Below, one piece after another: positions 28,170 through 40,274 of a stretch of DNA of 64,000 nt. A model generated the notes under the pieces. The model saw nothing but the letters and a program-made list of their open reading frames with translations. It made no database searches and was not told where the DNA came from. The DNA is taken from NCBI GenBank assembly GCA_039583875.1, contig CM077155.1, forward strand, positions 9,846,043 through 9,910,042, in the 5' to 3' direction. The position numbers were made by a program, and so were the translations under genes. Source of the stretch: Platanthera guangdongensis. Lineage: Eukaryota > Streptophyta > Magnoliopsida > Asparagales > Orchidaceae. Positions within the stretch are counted from its first letter, which is position 1. The number at the start of each line of letters is the position of its first letter.

Positions 28170-30420
28170 ATGGACAAGGCTAAAGATTTTGCCAAGCTTC
28201 CTTTATGTACCAAGAATAATTTTCCCATGTCGAAAGAGAGAATGAAGTTCTTTATGGAAGCTGTAGATCCAAGGATCTTCATGATAGTTGAAGAAGATCC
28301 TTACATTCCCATGACCGTCTCCATTATAGATCCAACTAAGAAAGTCCCAAAGAAACTCATGGATCTAGATAAGGATGAGATTGCACTTGTCTCATTGGAC
28401 AAAAAGGCAAAAAATATTATAGCAAGTGCAGTCGATGATTCAATGCTTCAAAACCTAATTCACTGCTAGTCTGCAAAGGAGATATGACAGTCATTAGTTA
28501 CCTTAATGGAAGGTACCGAAGAAGTGAGGGATGATAGAAGATCCCTTCTTAATCAGAAGTATGAAGCTTTCCGACAAGGAAACAAAGATACCATTACTGA
28601 CACCTTTGAGAATTTCTTCAAGATAGTGAATGGACTAAGGGTCTATGGCAGAGTCTTCACTAATGGGGAATTAAATGATAAATTCTTGAGATCCCTGACT
28701 AAGGAATGAGATAACAAGGTATGTGCTATAAGGGAGTTTGGAAAACTGGCCGAGATTGATCCTCAGAATCTCTTCGGGAAGCTTATGTCATATGAGCTTC
28801 AACTCAACACCAGAAAGGCTGAAAAAGAGAAGAGCAGGTATGCATTCAAAGAGAAGTCTGTTGCTTTAAAGGCAGACACCTCTAAGAAGACAAAGGTTGT
28901 TCCTCCTACTCCAGCACAAGAAGTTAGTGAAGAAGAAACCTCAGAGCCAAGCACCTCAGGCTTTGAACTATCAGAAGGAGAGTTCTTACTACTCTCTCGA
29001 CAGTTCAAGAAATTCTTGAACAAGAAGAAGCAATGGAAAGGCAAGGATGCCTCCTATATAAGATCACGACACGATGGTGATCGTCAACAAAAAGGCTCAA
29101 GCAGGCATGACAGGTATAATTCAAAACAGAACAAACATGTTTCTACTGATATTATTTGTTATTGTTGTAATAAGCCAGGACACGTCATCGCTGACTGCCC
29201 TCACAAGAAGAAGGAGGGTGGTAGAAGAGAGGAAAAGAAGTCCTCGTACAAGAAGAGGACAAAGAAGAGCTTGATGGCCAAAAAGGGCAAGACTCTTAGT
29301 GACTCTGAATCATCTGAGTTGAGTGAAGAAGAAGAATCCTATTTTGGACTCATGGCTCAAACTGATGACGAACAAGAGCCCCAGTTCACTGGGAAGGCAA
29401 ACTCTCACACTCCTCTTTCAGATTCTTAAGTTTCTGAACATGATGGTGAGGATAGCTCTTCTGACAATGAGTCAGAACTCATGGCCCAATATAAGGAGTT
29501 AATCATGGCTTACGACAAATGTCGCCGAGTCGTGAAAACTCAGGCTAAAGAGATAAAGTCTCTCAAAGCTGAAAAGAGCATCTTGAGAGAGAAAGTTGCA
29601 AAAACTGACTCGCTCGAAGAGAACTTCAATAATACTATGTAAGAATATAACAAAGCTCTTGAGCACCTCGACCTTAAAGAGAAAATCATCAAAGAGCTGG
29701 AAGCCCAACTTGCTGCTGAAAAGAAACTAGTTGAAAGTTTCTCAAAGCCCAAGATAGTTCTTCCATTCGTTGCTGAATTCTCAGCCAAGGCAAAGGGTGC
29801 TGGACTAGGCTATGAAGAAGCTCCTAGTAAGTCTTTTAGGAGAAACAAGGCTCAACGGAAGAATAAGGCCACCAAAAAGGCCTTAGCCAAAGAGAAGGGG
29901 AAAGCCCCTCAATATCAGACCACGTTCAAAAAGGTTATATTTCCTTCAAACGAGTTTGATCTCGACTCATCTTACGGACACTTTGCTAGGCCTACATATG
30001 TAGAGCCAAAGTCCCGTTATCATGGATAGACTCGACCCAGAAACTTTGGAGAAAGTGTCTTTAAGGCACCTTATGAAGAAGTAATTCTTCAGAGTAATGA
30101 CCCTTTCAATCATGGCCATAACTTCAAGAAGGCACCAAAGGCAATGCTTGTTGTAGAAAATCCAATGAAGGAGAAGAAAACATGTGATTGTAATCATCAT
30201 GAAGCTTCTTCTTCCAAGAATGCTGCCCCTGCTAGACCACAATTCCAAAGGTCAAGCAGGAGAGCATAAGACAAAGATACAATAGATTTGATTGTTGGTG
30301 TTGTGGCAGAATTGGTCACTTTGCCATTGATTGCTGGTTTAATCCCAGAAATGCTACAACCCCACATGTTGGCAATATAAGGAAGACCCTCCTAATGCTA
30401 ATATTCGTAGGGGGAGTGTT
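28170..30420 (+). pseudogene. gag: SIRE-type gag
   Basis: Gag begins MDKAKDFAKLPLCTKNNFPM and runs in one frame to about 30270 with at least seven internal stops (for example near 28467, 28486, 28707, 29427). Most can be read as Trp or Gln codons lost by a transition. A good zinc knuckle, ICYCCNKPGHVIADCP, lies at 29157-29200. A Ser/Glu-rich stretch and a coiled-coil-like Lys/Glu region follow (29480-29740). In a second frame a further knuckle, CWCCGRIGHFAIDC, stands at 30293-30334. Two knuckles and a long coiled region fit SIRE gag. The tail leads to IWVPKAN-type linker sequence before the protease. Confidence 0.9.
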
Positions 30421-30499
30421 CTAACCCGAGACTAAGGACCGAAATGTATTTGGGTTCCTAAGGCAAACTGATTGTGATTGCAGGCATGTCCAAATGCCA

Positions 30500-30760
30500 C
30501 CAAAACGCCAATCTGGTATTTGGACAGTGGATGCTCTCAGTATATGACCGGGACAAGAAGCCTTATTCAGAACTTCACTCCAGTCGTGAACGGACCGAAC
30601 GTCATCTTTGAAGTTCAGACTGTGGAATCACTAAAGGCTACGATATGATTAAAAATGGTAATTTATCCTTCTCAGATGTGGCTTACGTTGAAGGTTTGGA
30701 ACATAACCTTATAAGCATAAGCCAACTCTGCGATAAATGATACATAGTTGAGTTTCACGC
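30500..30760 (+). pseudogene. pol: SIRE-type aspartic protease
   Basis: IWYLDSGCSQYMTG at about 30509-30550 is the copia protease site (D-S-G with the following Cys and His/Tyr position). After a frame change the segment reads FSDVAYVEGLEHNLISISQL, the conserved passage before the integrase. Stops and a small indel near 30620 break the frame. Confidence 0.85.
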
Positions 30761-31962
30761 TGATAAGTGCTTGATAAAATCTGTTGACAATATGGAAATG
30801 ATTCTATCCAGAACTCGAAGCATAAACATATTTTGCTTGAATTTCATTTGTATAGATTTTTCGACACCAGTGTGTTTTTTGGCAAAATATAGTGCGTCGC
30901 TTGGTGACCAATGACACAAGAGACTAGCACATATTAATTTCAAAACTATTAATAAATTATTTTTAATGAACTTAGTACGTGATGCCCCAAATGTCAATTA
31001 CGGCAAAGATAGACCTTGTCATACATGTGTAAAAGGAAAGCAAACAATGACTACCTTTAAAAGCGTTATTGGCAAGGATTCTAATAGATGGCTCCATCTA
31101 CTGTATATGGACTTATTTGGTCCACTGCAAATTAGAAGGTAAAGATTATACATTGGTAATTATTGATGATTACTCGCGCTTTGCGTGGGTGTTCTTTCCG
31201 AAAGACAAGTCAGATACCTTCGACATCTTTACTAATTTTGTCAGACAAGTTCAGAATGAGTACAACTGCTCCATTGTCAAAATCAAAAGTGACAATGGAA
31301 CAGAATTCAAGTCTGGGGTCATGACAGAATTTTGTGAATGCTTAGGTATCTTTCATGAGTTTTCCTCTCCTCGTACTCCACAAACGAATGGAGTGGCCGA
31401 GAGAACGAATAGAACACTCATCGAGGACTGCAGGACCATGTTGAGTGATACTTCACTTCAGGAATATTTTTGGGCTGAAGCCGTCAACATTGCATGCCAC
31501 GTGTAGAATCGAGTTCTCATAAACAAAAACCACGATAAGACACCTTACGAACTTCTGAAGGGCAGGAAACCAACAGTCTCATATTTTAGAATTTTTGGCT
31601 GTAAATGCTTCGTGCTAAACAATGGCAAGTATCATACTACTAAGTTTAGCGAAAAAAGTTTTGAATGTATTTTTGTAGGTTATAGTAGCCATAATAAGGC
31701 ATACAGGATCTTTACTAGAAAAACCCTAGTCGTGGAAGAATCGATACATGTTGTATTTGATGAGACGAGTTTGCTGTTAAACAACTCTTCTAGCTTGCTT
31801 ATTGAAGATGCATGTGTAAAGTTGAAAGAAATTAGCTTGGATGGACCGTCTGAAGACAAAGGTGAAAAGTTCATCAAGATCACCACTCCAACCACTATTG
31901 GAGAAGCTAATCATCAAGATGAAGAAGTCATCCAAGATGAAGAAGTCACTCTGGTGATATAA
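30761..31962 (+). pseudogene. pol: SIRE-type integrase
   Basis: The zinc-binding part reads HKRLAHINFKTINKL (its leading Trp codon is TGA) and CHTCVKGKQTMTTF. The core has YMDLFGPLQ (first Asp), IIDDYSRFAWVFF, VKIKSDNGTEFKSG (second Asp) and SPRTPQTNGVAERTNRTLIE (catalytic Glu). It continues through FGCKCFVLNNGKYHTTKF and the acidic linker EVIQDEEVTLVI. One frameshift lies near 31140 and a TAG at 31504 replaces a Gln codon. All three catalytic residues can be read, so decay is mostly by nonsense changes. Confidence 0.92.
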
Positions 31963-32109
31963 GACAATCCAGATACAAGGACTCTAGAGCTCAGACATTT
32001 GAAGGATCACCACATGGACCAGATCATAGAAGATCCCCGGGATGGTGTCAAAACTCGAAGAGGTATAACTAATGAGAATCTATATTTAAGTTTTCTATCA
32101 CAGGTTTAA

Positions 32110-33264
32110 CCAAAGAAGTTTGAGGAAGCAAACTCAGACACATCATGGATAATGGTGATGGAAGAAGAACTAAACCAGTTCAAGCGCTGTAAAGTATGAA
32201 ATCTTGTTCCAAGACCTAAAGGTAAGAACGTCATTGGGACAAAATGGGTCTACAGGAACAAGATGGACGAGGATGGAACGATTGTAAAGAACAAAGCCAG
32301 ACTTATCGTAAAAGGCTATCGTCAAGAAGAAAGAATCGACTTCGACCAGACATACGCTCCAGTGGAAAGGCTGGAGGCCATAAGGTTATTCCTAGTATAT
32401 GCTACACTCAAAGGCTTCACTGTCTACCAGATGGATGTGAAGTCTGCCTTCCTTAATGGTGACATAAAGGAAGAGGTATATGTGGAACAACCTCCAGGTT
32501 TCGTTGATTTTAACTTTCCTGATTACGTTTATTTACTACATAAAGCGTTATATGGTCTGAAACAAGCTCCTCGAGCTTAGTATGAGACGTTGTCTAGCTT
32601 TCTACTTGAGAACAAGTTCACAAGGGGAAAGATAGACAAGACATTATTTCTTTGGGAAATTAAAGTCAAGATTTTGCTAATGCAAATCTATGTCGACGAC
32701 ATTATTTTTGGCTCTACTGATGACAATCTCTGCAAGAAGTTTTCAAAACTTATGCAAGGGAAGTTTGAAATGAGCAGTATGTGAGAGCTGAAGTATTTGT
32801 TAGGGCTTCAAGTGAAACAGTCTGAAGATGGAATTTTCATCTCACAGACCAAGTTCACCAAAGAGCTGATTAAGAAATTCGGAATGGAGAACGCAACCTC
32901 GATGAGGACTCCAATGGGTTCAACTATGTCTCTAGACAAGGACGAAAAAAGGAAACCTTTTGATGAAACCAAGTACAGAAGCATTATTGGATCCTTACTC
33001 TACCTTACTGCAAGTATACCTGACATAATGTTCTCAACATGTGTCTGTGCTAGATTTCACGTGAAATCTAAGGAATCTCACTACGCTGCTGCAAAGAGGA
33101 TTTTGAGATACCTTAAAGGTACACCAAATCTTGGCTTATGGTACCCAAGAAGTAATGACAGCGAACTAATAGGTTTTTCAGATGCAGATTTTGAAGTGAG
33201 CAAGGATGATAGGAAAAGCACTTCCGGGACATGTCAATTCTTTGGAAGAAGACTTATCTCCTAG
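32110..33264 (+). pseudogene. pol: SIRE-type reverse transcriptase
   Basis: The frame reads [53 protein letters not shown] and [11 protein letters not shown], then [20 protein letters not shown] with the first catalytic Asp, GLKQAPRA before a stop, and MQIYVDDIIFGSTDDN with the YVDD box near 32690. Stops at about 32578 (a Trp codon), 32782 (a Gly codon) and 33262 (a Trp codon) are each one base from the usual codon. KYLLGLQVKQ and GSLLYLTASIPDI follow as in SIRE elements. Confidence 0.93.
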
Positions 33265-33582
33265 AGTAGCAAGAAGCAAAACTGTGTGGCAATTTCAATG
33301 GCTGAGTCAGAGTACATCTCTGCAGGCAGTTGATGTGCACAGTTACTTTGGATTAAGAATCAGTTTGAGAACTACAACATGAAGTTTGACAAGATTCTAT
33401 TGTTTTGCGACTCTTCCAGCGCAATAGCAATAGCCAACAACCCAGTCTCGCACAGCAGGACAAAGCATATAGAGCTAAGTTATCACTTCATCTGAGAGCA
33501 TGTGGAGCATGGGGACATAGAGCTTCAATATGTCTCTACAGATAGGCAAATTGCAGACATTTTTACGAAGCCGCTGGACGAG
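33265..33582 (+). pseudogene. pol: SIRE-type RNase H, 5' part, cut by an insertion
   Basis: Continues NCVAISMAESEYISAGS, FCDSSSAIAIANNPVSHS and TKHIELSYHFI to STDRQIADIFTKPLDE. The protein breaks at 33582, where a chromovirus is inserted; the remaining residues TKFSFFKTELGMLN are at 39934. Two stops (TGA near 33332 and 33493) fit Cys and Arg codons. Confidence 0.92.
33578..33582 (+). repeat. Target site duplication, left copy (ACGAG)
   Basis: ACGAG here and at 39934-39938 flank the nested chromovirus exactly. Joining the flanks restores the SIRE-type RNase H frame. Confidence 0.95.
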
Positions 33583-34770
33583 TGATGTAGCGCCGTCCTA
33601 GGAGCCTACACGTGTGACTTCGAGTATTCTCTCGCCACGGTAAACAACCTCGCACTACACGCTAACGAAATGCAGCAAAATACAATTTGGTTTATTTATC
33701 TCACGCGCCAACGTTCGGTTAGCCAATCCGACAGAGATCGAACCACGACTAGAGGTCGAGATCCGATCAAGCTAAAGGGACGACTATTCGCGTCCGAGCA
33801 AGCGATGTTGTACCAAAGAAAGATCCCACCAAGAAAATATCGATTCGCAAAACGGTTGATCTTTCCCCAACAAAAAAATAATGAGGATCGCCAATCATTC
33901 CGAGAGTATTCAAAAATCAAACGAGAAATCCACAGATCTATCAAGAAAACGCCGCGAAATTTTGTCCGTTTCAAAAGTCACGCAAAAATCGTCCACCACG
34001 CGAACAATCTAGGAAAGGAAAAAGAACTCTTGTGTAGAAGTTTCGTTACCCCTCTCAAAATAGTAGATCCGAGATATTGGATCCGCTAGAAATGATCGCC
34101 TCCTTTGTACCCCACGGAAGATGTGTCCAAGGATGGAGGAACTCATCCGTCTTCCACGCTTTGCACCATGTCGATTCACCCGAACCCTTTTGGTGCTTGC
34201 ACTCCTTTGCCTCCACCAAGGTTGGCCGGTTATGGTGGAAAGGGTGAAGAGAATTGCGGGAGAGGTTGTGTAGTAGGAGGATGGAACGAGATTGACGGAG
34301 AAGTGAAGGATGGTGGAGAGAGGGAGACCGAAACCTTGGAGGAGAAGATTTCCAAGAGAGGAAAGGAGGGGGGGCGGCGGTATCTAGGAGAGAGAGAGAG
34401 AGATGAGGGGGAATTTAGGTTTAGGAAGATTTCTTGTTTAGCAAGCAATTCAAATTATCTCCCATTATGATTAGAATCTTAGCCTTATATAGGCCTTACA
34501 ACACAAACGCTAATAGCAGTCCAAAAGTAGTGCTAAATGCACACCAAAAGTGCAAGATAATAAAATACAAACCATAATTAAATTCAAACATAAAATAAGA
34601 ATTAATTCTTGTGGCGTGGACGAAGATTGTAGCCGTGGCCGCCACGGCGCCGCAAGTCTTTAGCCGGTGGGCCAACATCATCATCATCCGCCGCAACTCC
34701 ATGATCAACCAATGTGCCATGCACGTCATCTTCATCATCAATTTGGCCGTCATGGGGGCGGTCGCCATCA
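33583..34770 (-). mobile_element. 3' LTR of the nested rearranged chromovirus
   Basis: On the plus strand it begins TGATGTAGCGCCGTCCTA and ends GGTCGCCATCA; 1188 bp. It is the reverse complement of the young element's LTR (52933-54147) with moderate divergence. Its minus-strand start holds the last residues of the element's ORF (LRRRGGHGYNLRPRHKN). Confidence 0.93.
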
Positions 34771-37258
34771 ATCCTCCCCCGCTCAAACGGACTCATCACC
34801 GATGAGTGGGCAGGAATATAACAGCGTAGTAGAGCCGCATCAAGGAGCTCCACCTCCGAAGCCAAGAGCCAAGAGTCGTCCGACGCAGGACGACCACCAC
34901 GCCAACGAATCAAGAACCTGTGAACGTCACCATCGGGAGTTGGAAATATAGCATCCTGCAAAATCCTGTCAAGCAAGAAAATGGTCCGGGGAACCTTGGA
35001 AATGCGTTAGGCAAAGAAGAAAAACAAGTTTCATCATCAGTAGGCGGCATACCTCCCGAAGAGTCCGCAGGAGAGAACGATCCAGAAATAACCTCACCCC
35101 CCCCCCACCATTAGAAGATGTAGTGGAAATATTAAACGGCGAGACAGAAAGTTCAGGTGGTGGAGCGACATAAAGCGTTAAATCGGAAACGTTAAAAATA
35201 GGGGAAATTCCCCAATCAGCGGGTAACTGTAAGAAATATGCATTTTCGCCCAACTTTTTCAACACTCGAAAAGGTCCGGCTCGCCTATTCGCCAATTTCT
35301 TTATAGCGCCCGAGGGCATCCGTTCAGGGGAGAGATGAACCATTACCAAATCTCCAATATTCAAGGGGACCGCTCGCCGATGTACGTTGGCATTCGATTG
35401 ATAAATAACATATTGTTTAGCTAGCGTCTCGCTAATGTGCTTATGGAGATTGTGGACGTGCGAGGCAAAATCTCGAGCGAATTGACTAGACTTAAAAGAT
35501 GGTGGTAATGGGACCAAGTCAAGAGGCACGGGCGCCTTATAGCCATGAACGATCTCGTTGGGAGACAGAACGGTGGACCGATTCCTTGAATTATTATAAG
35601 CTATTTGAGCATGAGGAAGGATAAGGTCCCACGTACCTTTATGATCACCCACTAAGCAACGAAGCAAACTACCCAAGCTACGATTAACCACTTTCGTTTG
35701 CCCATCCGTTTGGGGATGATAGTCCGATGAAAACAGCAATTTTGTACCCATAAGCTTCCAAAGTGTTTTCCAAAAATAGCTTGTAAATTTAACGTCCCTA
35801 TCAGACACTATCGTTTTGGGGACGCCCCGATGCGCCACGACCTCTTTGAAATACAATTTAGCAACATGAGAGGCATCGTTGGTATTGTGACTGGCAATGA
35901 AATATGCCATTTTTGAAAATCGATCAACGACGACAAGGATGGAATCGTGTCTCCGAAATGTCATGGGTAGACCCAAAATAAAGTCCATACTTACGGCCTC
36001 CCAAGGAACAGATGGAATAGGGAGTGGGGTGTAAAGACCGGCATTGGTTTTGTTTCCCTTCGCTAACTGACATACGCGGCAACTCCCTACGATTTTATTG
36101 ACCATTGGTTTAAGCCCCGGCCAAAAGAATTTATCTTCCACTAGCGTTATCGTTTTATCCCGGTCGAAATGTCTTCCTAACCCTCCACTGTGCAGCTCCC
36201 ATACAATGAAGTGGCGGAGTGAAGAGCGGGGAATACACAATTGCGTATGCTTGAATAAATAACCGTCACGAATGTAGTAGGCTGAAATAGTAGAGGGGGC
36301 CTGTTCCTGAGCGGCTAAATAAATATCCTTAAAATCCGGGCATAAGACATACTCGTCCTTAATGCGTTCAAATCCTATCACCGTCACCTCCATTTTAGAT
36401 AATAATAGAGTGACACGACTAAGGGCGTCCGCCACTCGATTTAACGTACCCTTAAGGTGCTTAATAATGAATGTGTACTCCTGAAGATAGGAGACCCATT
36501 TGGCGTGCCGAGGGCTGATTTTACTTTGAGAGTTTACAAATTTTAGCGCCTCATGATCCGAGAGGATTACAAATTCTTTCGATATGAGATAGTGTCGCCA
36601 ATGTTGGAGACAACGTATCACGGCATAAAACTCACGATCATAATTAGAGTAATTTAATTTTGGGCCCGCAAGTTTCTCGCTAAAGTATCTGACTGGATGT
36701 CCCTCTTGGCTTAACACTCCACCAATTCCTATCCCCGAAGCGTCGCATGATAATTCAAACACTTTACTAAAATCCGGCAACCGTAGTAGGGGGGCTTCGG
36801 ACATCCGATCCTTAATCATTTGAAACGCGCTAGCGCCGATTTGGTCCATATAAATTCACCCTTCTTTATACACTCAGTGATTGGTGCCATGATACTACTA
36901 AAATTGCGAATGAATCGTCGAGAGAACGTGGCCAATCCATGAAAACTCCTAACTTCCCTAATATTTTGCGGTTCCGGCCACTCTCTAATCACTTGGACCT
37001 TCTTAGGGTCAACATGTATACCCTCAACGTTCACTATGTATCCTAGAAATTCCACGGAAGTCACACTGAATGCGCACTTCTTAAAATTAATATATAAGTT
37101 CTCTTGGCGCAATGTAGTAAGGATTGTCCGCAAATGAGTTTCATGATCGCTCGGCGAGGTACTAAACACCAAAATATCATCGAAATAGACTACGACAAAT
37201 TTTCCCATATATGGCTTAAATACTTGAGTCATTAACCGTGAGAAAGTACTTGGTCCGT
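34771..37258 (-). pseudogene. pol: Pol 3' half of the nested chromovirus (RT end, RNase H, integrase, chromodomain)
   Basis: The minus strand reads the end of reverse transcriptase ([31 protein letters not shown]), the connection, RNase H (FELSCDASGIGIGGVLSQEG), and an integrase with H2C2 finger (ending CRVCQLAKG), DFILGLPMTF, IVSDRDVKFTSYFWKTLWKL and YHPQTDGQTKVVN, then the chromodomain DGDVHRFLIRWRGGRP. 34969-36849 is one open frame. The catalytic Glu of the integrase is Lys here (QTK for QTE). A frameshift lies near 34970, and the reverse transcriptase is cut at 37258, where an LTR piece begins. Confidence 0.92.
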
Positions 37259-37626
37259 TGGCGGTATCTAGGAGAGAGAGAGAGAGAGATGAGGGGGAAT
37301 TTAGGTTTAGGAAGATTTCTTGTTTAGCAAGCAATTCAAATTATCTCTCATTATGATTAGAATCTTAGCCTTATATAGGCCTTACAACACAAGCGCTAAT
37401 AGCAGTCCAAAAGTAGTGCTAAATGCACACCAAAAGTTCAAGATAATAAAATACAAACCACAATTAAATTCAAACATAAAATAAGAAATTAATTCTTGTG
37501 GCGTGGACGAAGATTGTAGCCGTGGCCGCCACGGCGCCGCAAGTCTTTAGCCGGTGGGCCAACATCATCATCATCCGCCGCAACTCCATGATCAACCAAT
37601 GCGCCATGCGCGTCATCTTCATCATC
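37259..37626 (-). mobile_element. Internal LTR fragment of the nested chromovirus
   Basis: This stretch from GGCGGTATCTAGGAGAGAG to ATCTTCATCATC repeats about 34371-34735 of the complete LTR, in the same minus orientation. It stands between the cut reverse transcriptase and an inverted gag, so it is not a terminal LTR. Confidence 0.9.
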
Positions 37627-39587
37627 GAACGACACTTGGTCGTGCACGTTTCGTTTTAGACAACGAAATTCTGAATTTTCTTTGGATCTGCAAATAGCAA
37701 ATTTCCAAAAAAAAAATATGCAGAAAATTACAAAAAAATTCCTGAATTTTCTCCCTATTTTTCTAAGCATAAAAGCCAAAAAAAGTATTTTCTTTCTCCT
37801 ACTTTATTAGTCCCGAAAAAAAATCATCTTTATAAAATATCTGGTTAAAAAAAAAATTTCTGGTTGTCCTGTTGTTCATGCGCACTAGGTTTGGTACGGA
37901 GTATTTTCCCTCCACCTCACACATGGCTGACCACCATGATGATGAGCACGCGCCAGCAACGATTGCGGCGCTTCGGGAAGAGTTCAATGCTAGGTTCGAT
38001 GCACTCACCCAATTAATACAAGGGTTGGCCGTAAATCAGGCGGCTCCTCAAGCTCCCGACTTTGGGATAAATCGGCAGGGGCCCCCACCACAACCCGCCA
38101 ACCAACGCGACGAAAGACAAGACCACCCTCGTGATCAAGACGACGATTTCAATTTAACTAGGGCAGTGCGACTACATCCACCATCTTACGATGGAATGAG
38201 AGATCCTCAAGTTTTCCTAGATTGGATCATGAAGATCGAGTGCTACTTTGAGTGGCACAACCTGTCTGACGGTGATAAGGTGCGAGTGGCACGAATGAAG
38301 TTTCTGAGTAGGGCCAAGACGTTCTGGTTGAACGAAGAGAGACGACTGGGTACCGTGAATGGAGTACCCCCAATTGGGTGGGCTGCCATGAAAGCATTAT
38401 TGACTGACCAATATGTCCCCGCGTATCACCGAACCCAAATGTTCGATGAGCTAGCCACCCTTTGCCAAGGGGACAAATCGGTAGCGGAGTACATGGGACT
38501 TATTAAGGACATGATGGTGAGATGCGACGTCCGGGAAATGCCCGAAGTAACACTATCACGTTTTCGTAAGGGGCTCAGGCCGGATATCCAAGGCAAGCTC
38601 CTGCTTTACGGTCACACGGATCTTAATGCAACGTTTAATGCAGCTTTGGATATTGAAAAACACAATGCCTATAAGTCCAAGGGACGAGCTTTCCAAAAAG
38701 GAAAATCCATTTTAGGACCCCCACCCTCATCCTCCGTGCGAGACAAAGGAAAGTTTCGATCAACCGATTCGAACTCCGTGGTCATTACCGCTAGGAACAT
38801 CCAGAACCCCACTGGTGAGAGAGTTCCAATAGGGTGTATTAATAAGACCAATGCCACCTATTATTCTTGCGGAATCCAAGGACATTACTCTAGTGAGTGC
38901 CCCACCAAGGGAAAACCCCTAGCCCTTTTAGACGCCACGTCTGACTCTGCCGAGATCGTTTATGAAGCCGGTACTGAGTCTGACGCCGAGCCGAGTGATA
39001 TTGATGACGACTCGTTTATGATGGTTATGAGATGTATTCTGAATACACCGCGAGCGACGGACGATTACAATCGGACGAATATCTTCTCGGTAAATTTTAA
39101 GAACGGTGACAAGTGGTGTAAGTTAATAATCGATAGCGGTAGTTGTATAAACGTCGTGTCGGAGAATGCCATCACTCGAATGCACTTAGTCACTGAGCCG
39201 CATCCAAATCCGTATAAGATAGCATGGGTGAACAAAACATCCATCGCAGTTTCTAAGCGATGCTTGGTACCGCTTACGGTGAAGAACTACGTCGATAAGG
39301 TATGGTGTGATGTCATCCCTATGGATGTATGCCACGTTCTACTAGGACGTCCATGGCTTTATGATTATGACGTGACCCACTTTGGCAAAGCCAACACCTA
39401 CGAGTTCCAGTTCAATGGTAAGACCATTGTTTTGAAACCCACACCACCTAAGGACCCGTCGATTGCGTCCAAGGACACAGTGGTGCCTGCGGAAAGGAAA
39501 ACGATAAGTCTTATAAGTAGGAAGGAGTTAGAACGTGAGACCTTTCTAGATGCCGTCATATATGCGTTAGTATGTCTACAAGTATAG
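37627..39587 (+). pseudogene. gag: Inverted gag-protease half of the nested chromovirus
   Basis: The segment begins in the element's leader (CACTTGGTCGTGCACG, as at 54226) and, unlike the rest of the insertion, lies on the plus strand. The open frame 37872-39587 (571 residues) reads RTRFGTEYFPSTSHMADHHD, capsid-like sequence (VFLDWIMKIECYFEWHNLSD), a knuckle in which the first Cys is replaced (YYSCGIQGHYSSECP), and a protease with LIIDSGSCINVVSENA. It ends at VCLQV, where the sequence enters another LTR piece. It aligns with residues 1-571 of the young element at 54473. Confidence 0.93.
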
Positions 39588-39933
39588 GAAGATTTCTTGT
39601 TTAGCAAGCAATTCAAATTATCTCCCATTATGATTAAAATCTTAGCCTTATATAGGCCTTACAACACAAGCGCTAATAGCAGTCCAAAAGTAGTGCTAAA
39701 TGCACACCAAAAGTTCAAGATAATAAAATACAAACCATAATTAAATTCAAACATAAAATAAGAATTAATTCTTGTGGCGTGGACGAAGATTGTAGCCGTG
39801 GCCGCCACGGCGCCGCAAGTTTTTAGCCGGTGGGCCAACATCATCATCATCCGCCGCAACTCCATGATCAACCAATGCGCCATGCACGTCATCTTCATCA
39901 TCAATTTGGCCGTCATGGGGGCGGTCGCCATCA
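39588..39933 (-). mobile_element. Terminal LTR fragment of the nested chromovirus
   Basis: It corresponds to about 34428-34770 of the complete LTR and ends GGTCGCCATCA at the target duplication. It is thus the outer end of the 5' LTR; the remaining LTR, the primer site and the leader in the normal orientation are gone. Confidence 0.9.
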
Positions 39934-40260
39934 ACGAGACCAAGTTTTCGTTCTTCAAAACAGAACTTGGGATGCTCAATAAAGAAGACTAGAGAAGCTG
40001 GAATTTCCAGAAGGCTCAAGGCTCAAAGATGGAATTGGACAAAAGAGCTGAAGCAACCAAGGTGAAGATTTGTGAAGAAGCTGGACTCTTCAAAGAAGGT
40101 GCCATTACCAAGCTATCTGTTGAAGTCAGAAAGGGGGAGAAGTTGGTAAAAGAATATCTAGAAATTTTCATAGTTCCTTTGCTTGCTTACACTGTCTTAT
40201 ATACTTAGCATTCTTTTTATGTCCATAATTCATCTCAGTGTAAAAAGTTCTGACTTCTAC
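39934..40260 (+). pseudogene. pol: End of the SIRE-type pol after the insertion
   Basis: It starts with the right copy of ACGAG and continues DETKFSFFKTELGMLNKED, the C-terminus of SIRE-type RNase H. A tail of about 280 bp without known domain runs to the polypurine tract; fragments such as KICEEAGLFKEGAITKLSVE can be read. There is no room for the env-like ORF reported in some SIRE elements. Confidence 0.85.
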
Positions 40261-40274
40261 AAATAGGGGGAGAT
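40261..40274 (+). promoter_or_regulatory. Polypurine tract of the SIRE-type element
   Basis: AAATAGGGGGAGAT lies directly before the LTR start TGTTAGG and sets the 3' LTR boundary. Confidence 0.9.

Noticed and set aside
34105..34470. 121-residue plus-strand ORF with Glu/Arg-rich end
   Set aside because: Lies wholly within the minus-oriented LTR of the nested chromovirus; the Glu/Arg run comes from a GAGAGA repeat.
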